Assembly: GCA_900541785.1 (NCBI GenBank)
Contig: UQKY01000016.1
Span: 1 to 40,181, forward strand
From: an uncultured Collinsella sp.
GTDB taxonomy: Bacteria; Actinomycetota; Coriobacteriia; Coriobacteriales; Coriobacteriaceae
Reading direction: 5' to 3'
DNA: 40,181 bases
Below the pieces are notes generated by a model. It ran no database searches. It was not told the origin of the DNA and was given only the letters and a program-made list of their open reading frames with translations. Below are positions 15,700 to 22,549 of this stretch, one piece after another. Numbering within the stretch: the stretch's first letter is position 1; every line of letters begins with the position of its first letter. A program made the position numbers and the translations under genes.

Positions 15700-16620
15700 T
15701 TACAGGAGACCGTTGTCCTGGAGGACCTTCTTAATCGCCTCGACGTTCTCGCCGGTCATGGCCTTCACCGGGCGCGGCATGGTCGGGCTGTCGAAGATAC
15801 CCATGAGGTTCATAGCGGTCTTGAAGGCGCCGACGCCACCGGCATAGCCCTGGACGCCCGAGGTGACATCCCAGATGTGGGAAATCTCGTTGAGGCGATC
15901 CTGCTCGGCCTTGACGGTAGCCCAGTCGCCGGCCTGAGCGGCCTTCCACTGACGCACGTAGCCCTCGGGCTCAACGTTGGCGAGACCCGGGACGGAACCG
16001 TCGGCGCCGCCGAGGTAAGCACCGTCGACGACGACCTCGTGACCGGTGAGGATGCTCATCGGGTGGCCGTTCTTCTCGTTCTCCTGAACGAGGTAGCGGA
16101 ACGAGATGTCATCACCCGAGGAATCCTTGACGCCGGCCAGGACGCCCTCGGCGCCGAGCTTGGCAAGGAGCTTCCAAGGGAGCTTGGTGTGGACGCACAC
16201 GGGGATGTCGTAGGCGAAGATGGGCAGGTCGAGTTCCTCGTGCAGGATGCGGAAGTGCTCCTCGACCTCGGTCATGCCCTGCAGGGCATAGAACGGGCAG
16301 GTGGCGACGAGGGCATCGGCGCCCAGCTCCTGGGCGACCTTACCGTGCTCGATCATGCGCTCGGTCTCGGTGTCGATGATGCCAACCAGAACGGGAACGC
16401 GGTGGTCGACGATGCGCACGGCCTCGGCGACAATCTGGCGACGGCGCTCGTCGGTGGAGAAGACGACCTCGCCCGAGGAGCCCAGGAAGAACAGGCCATC
16501 GACGCCGGCATCGATCATGCGGTTGATGCTGCGCTCAAAGGAGGCAACGTCGAGCTGGTGGTCTTCGGTATCGGGAACAACGACGGGAGGGATAACGCCG
16601 GTGAATTTCTGAGTTGCCAC
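15700..16620 (-). CDS. nanA: N-acetylneuraminate lyase (DapA/NanA family)
   Basis: Class I aldolase predicted to split Neu5Ac into ManNAc and pyruvate. From a GTG start at 16620, with AAGGAG six bases upstream, it has 306 residues, the usual size. The longer frame to 16704 overlaps the preceding gene's end and has no such site. Family motifs: FFLGSSGEVVFST (carboxylate-binding GSxGE), the Tyr in CPFYALQGMTEVEEHF, and the Schiff-base Lys in LAGVKDSSGDD. The segment before the lysine (FAYDIPVCVH) differs from the classical YNIPALSG of enterobacterial NanA, so sequence alone would also allow another pyruvate aldolase. The adjoining nanK, nanE and Sat-type transporter make the lyase role likely. 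Confidence 0.82.
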   Translation of the reverse strand: MATQKFTGVIPPVVVPDTEDHQLDVASFERSINRMIDAGVDGLFFLGSSGEVVFSTDERRRQIVAEAVRIVDHRVPVLVGIIDTETERMIEHGKVAQELGADALVATCPFYALQGMTEVEEHFRILHEELDLPIFAYDIPVCVHTKLPWKLLAKLGAEGVLAGVKDSSGDDISFRYLVQENEKNGHPMSILTGHEVVVDGAYLGGADGSVPGLANVEPEGYVRQWKAAQAGDWATVKAEQDRLNEISHIWDVTSGVQGYAGGVGAFKTAMNLMGIFDSPTMPRPVKAMTGENVEAIKKVLQDNGLL

Positions 16621-16688
16621 AAGAATCTCCTTAGTTGTCTGGCGGGCGGCCCTATGCCACCCACTCTTGTTGGCAGTGTCCAGGCCGT

Positions 16689-17540
16689 CTAGGCCAAAGA
16701 ACACGGGTAGAACGTTTGGTTAAAGAAGTCGACGACTTCGTTTTCGAACGCATTGATGCGCTCGTGAGCGTATTTGGCATAAATGATATGCCTTCGGTCA
16801 CACTCAAGACCGTTGAATACGGCAAACTGACCCTTGGGATCGCTCACGGCGTCCATAAGCGATGTGCCCATGAGCACCGATCCGCGCACCCGAGACGACA
16901 GAGCCTCGAGGCCACCGGGGATTGGATTGGCAACCGCCGTGCAGGCAAGGCCCCGCTCGTCCAGAGCAGAAACCGCCAGCGCGACTCCGCCGCCAAGGCC
17001 CTCGCCCCATGCAAAGATGCGGTCGGGGTCCATGCCATCAAGATTGCGCGCAACCTTCGCCAACGCGCAGCCCCAACGGACGCGCTCGACAAAAGCAGGC
17101 GAGGTAATCCCCTGCTGCAGGTCGTCCGTACCAGCAACACCGTCATCCAGCGCGAGGACGGCATATCCCATGGCGGCAAACCTCGTCATGTGATGCCAGC
17201 CGCGCACAGGCCGATCGATGTCGTGGAACATCAGGCACAGCGGCACGCGCTCAGATACTCGGGCACGACCAACAGGCTCAATCAAACGAGCGTGGACCGC
17301 ATGGTTACCGAGCTCAAAGGAAACCTCCGAGTAACGGGCGCAGGGGTTAACAAAGTCAATCGCCGTAATGGCCAGACCTTGAGTCTCAAGATTCGAAGCG
17401 CATGTCTCTAAATCAGAAACAACTGCTTGGACATCACCGTGCCAGTCCCGATATTCTGCGAGCCTTGACGAAACCGTTCCAGCAATCCCCGCAAGCTCGG
17501 GGACAATCAGCTCATCGATATTGCTCTCGCACTTAGACAT
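16689..17540 (-). CDS. CE7-like alpha/beta hydrolase lacking the nucleophile Ser
   Basis: Paralogue of the esterase encoded just upstream; 283 residues versus 325. Aligning by eye, the upstream NGASQGGG corresponds here to WGEGLGGG, so the nucleophile Ser is Gly181. The acid (Asp230, in LMDAVSDP) and the histidine (His259, in YAHE) are still in place. The QFAVFN/CDRRH segment closely matches QFAVYN/CDKRH in the paralogue. The reading frame is intact, so it is not an obvious pseudogene. It could be a pseudoenzyme (regulatory or partner subunit) or use another mechanism. The ATG at 17540, with GGAGG just upstream, overlaps the previous stop by eight bases, implying coupled expression. Confidence 0.8.
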   Translation of the reverse strand: MSKCESNIDELIVPELAGIAGTVSSRLAEYRDWHGDVQAVVSDLETCASNLETQGLAITAIDFVNPCARYSEVSFELGNHAVHARLIEPVGRARVSERVPLCLMFHDIDRPVRGWHHMTRFAAMGYAVLALDDGVAGTDDLQQGITSPAFVERVRWGCALAKVARNLDGMDPDRIFAWGEGLGGGVALAVSALDERGLACTAVANPIPGGLEALSSRVRGSVLMGTSLMDAVSDPKGQFAVFNGLECDRRHIIYAKYAHERINAFENEVVDFFNQTFYPCSLA

Positions 17541-18510
17541 GAGCCTCCCCTCCCTCACAGAAAAACGGAATGATCAGATCATCAAAGTCCTGAATCTCCT
17601 CGTGGCCAAAGCCCTCAAAGAACTCATGACGCTTATCGCAGGTCAGGTTGTTGTACACCGCAAACTGCGTTGCCGGCGGACAGACGATATCGGCCGTACC
17701 CGTGCCAAACAGCACGGGGCACTTGACCATGGGGGCAAAATTCTTGGAATCGAAGTACGCCAGCTTGGCATAGGCCTTCTCAATACGGGTCGAGTCCTCG
17801 TCAAACCAGCGCGACCAATAGCGCAGGCCCTCGTAGGCAATATCGTCGGCGTCCAGATCCCAAACCAGGCGGAAGTCCGATAAGAAGGGATAGAGGATGG
17901 CGGCGCGATTGATAAGCTCGCTGTTAAGCGCGCAGGTCGCAATACCCAAACCGCCACCCTGCGATGCGCCGTTCACATACACGCGGGCAAGATCGATGCC
18001 CTCGAGCTCGCGAACGATACGGCACAGAATGCGGATATCCTGATGTAGGCGAACATAGTAAAGGTTGGCCGGGTCGCCGTCGATACCGGCGACGATATGG
18101 CCCGCGACCGTCGTACCCTCAAATCCACCAATGTCCTCGGAGGGGCCTCCTTGGCCGGGGCAGTCGAGGGCGATGAGCGCCATGCCCATGCCCGCAAACG
18201 ACGCCTGCTCAAACCAGCTGCGGCTCGCACCCGGATATCCATGGAACTGAAGCACCAGCGGCATGGGCTCCTCCGAGACCGGCTTGAGGTACTTGGCATG
18301 CAGGCGTGCACCACACATGCCGGTATACCAGAGGTCGAAAAAACGACAGGTCGCGGAATCCGCAACTGAAGCCGCCTCAATCGCGTAGTCGAGCTCGACG
18401 GCGTCGGCCTCGGCCATGCGGTCCTTCCAAAAGAGATTGAAATCCGATGGACGGGGCATAGCGCCTCGATATTCACCAAATTGCTGTTGTAGCTCTTGAG
18501 CACTTGGCAT
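17533..18510 (-). CDS. Acetyl-xylan-esterase/CE7 family esterase, putative sialate O-acetylesterase
   Basis: Alpha/beta hydrolase related to cephalosporin-C deacetylase/acetyl xylan esterase (CE7). In 325 residues the oxyanion segment is LQFHGYPG (about 87-94), the nucleophile Ser183 is in NGASQGGG, the acid is Asp274 in GTADIVCPP and the base is His303 in FGHE. There is no signal peptide, so it acts in the cytoplasm. CE7 enzymes remove acetyl groups from sugars or antibiotics. In this operon removal of O-acetyl groups from imported sialic acids is a reasonable inference, replacing the unrelated NanS. The start is uncertain: the ATG at 18510 is chosen, but GAAAGG is closer to a TTG at 18525. 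Confidence 0.8.
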   Translation of the reverse strand: MPSAQELQQQFGEYRGAMPRPSDFNLFWKDRMAEADAVELDYAIEAASVADSATCRFFDLWYTGMCGARLHAKYLKPVSEEPMPLVLQFHGYPGASRSWFEQASFAGMGMALIALDCPGQGGPSEDIGGFEGTTVAGHIVAGIDGDPANLYYVRLHQDIRILCRIVRELEGIDLARVYVNGASQGGGLGIATCALNSELINRAAILYPFLSDFRLVWDLDADDIAYEGLRYWSRWFDEDSTRIEKAYAKLAYFDSKNFAPMVKCPVLFGTGTADIVCPPATQFAVYNNLTCDKRHEFFEGFGHEEIQDFDDLIIPFFCEGGEAHV

Positions 18511-18590
18511 GGCTCGTGAACCCAACCTTTCGAAATCGCAACGAAGGTGCGCCCGGCAAGGGAACCGGGCGCACGGGAGGGAAAGCGAGG

Positions 18591-19418
18591 CTACTCGCCG
18601 AGCTTGGGATGCAGCAGCGACGGCGCAGCGCCGAGCAGCATCTTGGTGTAGGGGTCCTGAGGGTGCTGGAAGACCTGCTTGGCCTCGCCCTGCTCGACGA
18701 TCTTGCCGCCATTCATAACGATGATGTCGTCAGAGATATAGCGGACCGTCTGGATGTCATGGCTGATGAACACCATGGCAAGGCCGAGCTCCTTCTTAAG
18801 GTCGGTCAGCAGGTTCAGAATCTGCGCGCGGACCGAAACGTCCAGAGCCGAGGTGGGCTCGTCGGCGATGATAGCATCGGGGTTCAGCGACAGGGCACGG
18901 GCAATTGCGACGCGCTGGCGTTGGCCGCCCGAAAGCTGGCCGGGAAGAACCTCGGCGGCGGAGCTGGGCAGACCGGTGAGCTCCAAGAGCTCCTTGACGC
19001 GCTTCTCCTGCTCGGCCTCGGTACCCAGGTTGTGGACGCGCATGGGGTCGAGCAGTTGCTCGCGAACGACCATGCGGGGGTTGAGCGCCGTGGCCGGGTT
19101 CTGGAACACGACCGAGATGACGCGACCCATGTGGCGACGGTCCTCGGCGGTACGCTTGGTAACGTCCTTGCCCTTAAAGTAGACCTTGCCGCTCGTGGGG
19201 GCCTGCAGGCCGCACATGACGTTGGCGGTGGTGGACTTTCCGCAACCGGACTCGCCGACGATGCCGATCGTCTGACCGGGCATGAGCTTAATCGTTACAC
19301 CCTGGACGGCGTGAACCAGGTTGGGGTGCAGAATCGAGCCGGTACGGGTCCTAAAGGTGACGTGGACGTCATCAAGGAAGATGATCGGCTCGACGCCGTT
19401 GACTGCGGTCTCGCTCAT
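18591..19418 (-). CDS. satD: Sialic acid ABC transporter ATPase (DppF-like, SatD)
   Basis: Stand-alone ATPase of the peptide-family importer encoded by this operon. Its 275 residues hold Walker A GESGCGKST (55-63), Q-loop VVFQNPATALNPR, signature LSGGQRQRVAIARAL, Walker B AIIADEPTSALDVS and H-loop FISHDIQTV. It ends soon after DPYTKMLLGAAPSLLHP and so lacks the C-terminal cysteine-containing extension present in the window's OppF and OppD. Its ATG directly follows the stop codon of the permease-ATPase fusion. It should form the nucleotide-binding heterodimer with the ATPase half of that fusion. Confidence 0.87.
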   Translation of the reverse strand: MSETAVNGVEPIIFLDDVHVTFRTRTGSILHPNLVHAVQGVTIKLMPGQTIGIVGESGCGKSTTANVMCGLQAPTSGKVYFKGKDVTKRTAEDRRHMGRVISVVFQNPATALNPRMVVREQLLDPMRVHNLGTEAEQEKRVKELLELTGLPSSAAEVLPGQLSGGQRQRVAIARALSLNPDAIIADEPTSALDVSVRAQILNLLTDLKKELGLAMVFISHDIQTVRYISDDIIVMNGGKIVEQGEAKQVFQHPQDPYTKMLLGAAPSLLHPKLGE

Positions 19419-21434
19419 CTACATCACCTCCGCGTGAGGGGTCAAACCATTTGCCTTGAGCACCTCATCGGGGAGCTCGGAATAGAAGTGCTCGGTGCCG
19501 GGCACGCGCTTGAAGACCGGACGGGTGTCCAGGCCAATGCGCGGATGGCTCGAGCGAGGTGCGAAGCGATCGCCCTTGGGGAAATCGCGCGGGCTCGGAA
19601 CGGCGCCGGGCACCTGGTGCAGGCGGCCCGAACCGCTCTCGATGGACAGGACGGAACCCAGAAGACCGCGAGTGTACTCGTGGATCGGGTTGGTGAGCAG
19701 CTCCTTGGTGGGCGCCTGCTCGATAACCTGACCGGCGTACATAACCGTGATGTTATGAGCGACCTCGGCGACCAGTGCCAGGTCGTGCGAAACGAAGATC
19801 ATGGCAAAGCCGAGCTTGGCCTGAAGGTCGTTAAGCAGCTTGATGACCTGCTTCTGGACGGTAACGTCCAGAGCGGTCGTGGGCTCGTCGCAGATGACCA
19901 GCTTGGGGTCGCGGGTAAGGGCCATAGCGATCAGAACGCGCTGACGCTGACCACCGGAAAGCTCATGCGGATAGCTCTCGAGCGTACGCTTGGGGTCGAG
20001 GCCCACGAGCTCCAGGAGCTCCTCGGCGCTACGGGTGCCGCCACGCTTGGTGAGCTGCTTCATCTGAGCGGAAATGAGCATGGAGGGGTTGAGCGAGGAC
20101 AGGGCGTCCTGATAGACCATGGCGATATCGGTACCGCGCAGGCCGAACCACTCCTTCTTGCTCATCTTGAGCAGGTCGCGGCCCTCCCAGAGAACCTCAC
20201 CGGAAAGATGCTCGTCATCGTCGGTCAGGCCCATGATGGCCAGCGTGGTGATGGACTTACCGCAGCCGGACTCGCCTACCAGGCCCATGGTCTGGCCGGG
20301 ACGGACGTCAAAGTTAACGTGGTCGACGACGTTGATGTCACCGTGGTGCTCAAACTGGATGCAGAAATCGCGGACCGAAAGGATCGGCTCAACGGACTCA
20401 TCGGGCACATGGCGGTCGTTACGCTTGAGTTCGACATCACGCAGAGCGCCAAGACGGGCGGACAGGGACTGAGCCTGCTCCTTGTAGGCGCGAACGGGGT
20501 CGGAGACCAACAGGTCGGCCTCGCGGCGCTTGGAGGAGTCGGTCGGATCCAGGGCGGCGGAGGGAGCAGCGGCCATGGCGTCGGTAATGCCCTCGGAGAG
20601 GATGTTGAGCGCCAGGCAGGTGATCATGATGGCCAGGCCCGGGAACAGCGCCTGCCACCAACGGCCAGCGAGCACGCCACCGCGAGCGTCGGCGAGGATG
20701 TTGCCCCAGGTAGCGGTGGGCTCCTGGATACCAGCGCCGATGAAGGTCAGCGAGGCCTCGAAGATGATGGCGTCGGCGACCAGGGTAACGGTGAAGACCA
20801 TGATCGGGGCGATGCAGTTACGCAGAACATGCTTGATCAAAATCCACGGAGCCTTGGCGCCGGAAACGATGACCGCGCGGACATAGTCCTCGCCGTACTC
20901 GGACACGATGTTGGCGCGCACGATACGGGCAATCTGCGGAGTATACATAAAGCCGATGGCGAAGATGATCGACGGCACGGAATTGCCCAGGATGGAGACG
21001 AAGACGGCAGCGAGGGCGATGCCCGGGATGGACATGATGATGTCCAGGATGCGCATGATCGCCTCGGAAACGGACTTGCGCGAAACTGCCGCGAGGGCGC
21101 CCACGACCGAGCCGCAGACCAGAGCCATGGCAGTGGCGCCAAAGCCGATGATCAGCGAGTAACGACCACCGTAGAGCATGCGCGACAGAATGTCGCGACC
21201 CTTATCGTCGGTACCGAAGATAAATCCATTGCCGGGAGCCTGGCGAGCAGTGAAAATCTCGACCGGGCTATAGGGGGCAAGAAGGGGCGCCAGAATCGCG
21301 GTCAGGGCGACCAGCACCAGCACGACGGCGGCAATCTTAGAAGACAGCGTCATCTTCTTCCAGCCACCGAGCTTGAGCCCCTTGGAGGCAGCTTTCTCGA
21401 GCTGCTCGGTTTGCTTCTCTCGAATCTTTACCAT
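19419..21434 (-). CDS. satC: Permease-ATPase fusion of sialic acid ABC transporter (SatC)
   Basis: A single 671-residue frame fuses a DppC-like permease to a DppD-like ATPase. Residues 1-290 are the permease, with FIFGTDDKGRDILSRMLYGG (71-90), five or six hydrophobic segments and the coupling loop around 184-206. A charged linker (about 291-348) leads to the ATPase, with Walker A GESGCGKS (387-394), LSGGQ (492-496), Walker B LVICDEPTTALD and His550. Near the C-terminus the usual cysteine motif is degenerate: GDRFAPRS (621-628) replaces GCRFxPRC. A four-gene satABCD set is known for a Haemophilus ducreyi sialic acid importer of the same transporter family, and the fusion explains the gene count here. 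It starts three bases after satB. Confidence 0.9.
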   Translation of the reverse strand: MVKIREKQTEQLEKAASKGLKLGGWKKMTLSSKIAAVVLVLVALTAILAPLLAPYSPVEIFTARQAPGNGFIFGTDDKGRDILSRMLYGGRYSLIIGFGATAMALVCGSVVGALAAVSRKSVSEAIMRILDIIMSIPGIALAAVFVSILGNSVPSIIFAIGFMYTPQIARIVRANIVSEYGEDYVRAVIVSGAKAPWILIKHVLRNCIAPIMVFTVTLVADAIIFEASLTFIGAGIQEPTATWGNILADARGGVLAGRWWQALFPGLAIMITCLALNILSEGITDAMAAAPSAALDPTDSSKRREADLLVSDPVRAYKEQAQSLSARLGALRDVELKRNDRHVPDESVEPILSVRDFCIQFEHHGDINVVDHVNFDVRPGQTMGLVGESGCGKSITTLAIMGLTDDDEHLSGEVLWEGRDLLKMSKKEWFGLRGTDIAMVYQDALSSLNPSMLISAQMKQLTKRGGTRSAEELLELVGLDPKRTLESYPHELSGGQRQRVLIAMALTRDPKLVICDEPTTALDVTVQKQVIKLLNDLQAKLGFAMIFVSHDLALVAEVAHNITVMYAGQVIEQAPTKELLTNPIHEYTRGLLGSVLSIESGSGRLHQVPGAVPSPRDFPKGDRFAPRSSHPRIGLDTRPVFKRVPGTEHFYSELPDEVLKANGLTPHAEVM

Positions 21435-21437
21435 AAT

Positions 21438-22394
21438 CTACACCGTCCTGATGCGCGGGTTGATGAGCAGGTAGAGCATGTCAACCACGATGTTGATGAT
21501 GATGAAGGCAAGAGCAACGACGATGACGACGCCCTGAACCAGGTTCGCCTCATTGCCCTGAACGCCCTGCAGGATCGCAGTACCCATGCCGGGGAGGTTG
21601 AAGATGACCTCGATGACGACAGCACCGCCCATGAGGTAGCCGATCTTAAGACCGAGGGTGGTGACCGGGGTGATCAGCGCGTTGCGCAAGACGTTGATGC
21701 CGACGACGACCTTCTCGGGAACGCCGGCGCCGCGAGCCATACGGACATAGTCCTTATCGAGCTCCTCAACCATGGCCGTACGCACGATACGAGTCATCTG
21801 GCCCGTCAGCGGGAATGCCAGAGCGATAGCGGGCATGATCATACGTCCCAGATAGCCAGCCGGGTTGGTGGTGAAGTGAGGCAGAGCACCGGACGCCGGA
21901 AGCACCTTAAGGTAGGAAGAGAACAGCAGAATCAACAGAACGGCAAGCCAGAACGACGGGGTTGCCAAGCCGGCGATAGAGAAGACGCGGATCACTTGGT
22001 CCGGCCATTTATCGCGATACAGTGCCGCGATGACGCCGAGCAAAAACGAGACGACCGCGCCGATGGCAAGACCGATAAAGGTCAGCTGCATCGTGACGGG
22101 CAGGGCCGTGGAGATGCGCTTGGCAACGGAGTTGCGAGCAGCACCATAAGTGCCCATGTCACCATGGATCAGATCGCCCATATAGCGCACGTAGCGCACG
22201 GGCCAGGGGTCGTCCAGACCATACTTCTCATGGTACTCGGCAACCGCCTCGGGCGAGGCACCGTCACCCAACGCCGTATAGGCGGGGTCGGTCTTGGAGA
22301 ACGACATAAGGAAGAACACCAGGACGGTGACGCCCAATGCCATGATCGGCAGCGCCACGAGACGCCTTCCAATCAAACGTAGAAAGTTGTTCAC
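21438..22394 (-). CDS. satB: Sialic acid ABC transporter permease (DppB-like, SatB)
   Basis: Membrane permease of the DppB/OppB family, 318 residues from a GTG at 22394 with AGGGGAG five bases upstream. The longer frame starts at a TTG without a ribosome binding site. It opens with FLRLIGRRLVALPIMALGVT and continues through a periplasmic loop (YHEKYGLDDPWPVRYVRYM) and the coupling loop VRMARGAGVPEKVVVGINVLRN. The C-terminal FNLPGMG and LINPRIRT are typical. It should pair with the permease half of the fusion. A dyad and a stem-loop separate it from satA. Confidence 0.88.
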   Translation of the reverse strand: MNNFLRLIGRRLVALPIMALGVTVLVFFLMSFSKTDPAYTALGDGASPEAVAEYHEKYGLDDPWPVRYVRYMGDLIHGDMGTYGAARNSVAKRISTALPVTMQLTFIGLAIGAVVSFLLGVIAALYRDKWPDQVIRVFSIAGLATPSFWLAVLLILLFSSYLKVLPASGALPHFTTNPAGYLGRMIMPAIALAFPLTGQMTRIVRTAMVEELDKDYVRMARGAGVPEKVVVGINVLRNALITPVTTLGLKIGYLMGGAVVIEVIFNLPGMGTAILQGVQGNEANLVQGVVIVVALAFIIINIVVDMLYLLINPRIRTV

Positions 22395-22436
22395 GTTCTC
22401 TCCCCTTTCTTTTGTCGGTAGGACCAACTGGTATAT

Positions 22437-22450
22437 GAGTATGGATACTC
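22437..22450. promoter_or_regulatory. 14-bp palindrome upstream of satB
   Basis: GAGTAT GG ATACTC is a perfect palindrome about 43 bp before the satB start. It could be an operator for an internal promoter or a small stem in the mRNA leader. Confidence 0.4.
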
Positions 22451-22455
22451 ATTAC

Positions 22456-22489
22456 AAGACCCGAGCGACATCGAGGCCGCCCGGGTCTT
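22456..22489 (-). terminator. satA-satB intergenic stem-loop (attenuator)
   Basis: An 8-bp stem AAGACCCG/CGGGTCTT (22456-22463, 22482-22489) is extended by an inner GCG/CGC. The bases after it on the minus strand (GTAATG) are not a U-tract, so read-through into satB is expected. Like the oppA-oppB hairpin, it would favour more binding protein than membrane subunits. Confidence 0.55.
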
Positions 22490-22549
22490 TGTTTCAACTA
22501 TGAGGACGTTGCCTTACGACCGACGCCCTACATATGACTCAAGCGAGTC

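Noticed and set aside
18504..22382. A 1292-codon plus-strand open frame opposite the sat genes
   Set aside because: It lies antisense to three clear ABC transporter genes, has repetitive low-complexity composition (Asp, Gly, His, Arg) and no recognisable domain. It follows from the high-GC codon bias of the minus-strand genes.
22437..22489. A full terminator between satA and satB
   Set aside because: The stem is good but no U-tract follows, and satB has no convincing promoter. Partial attenuation fits better.
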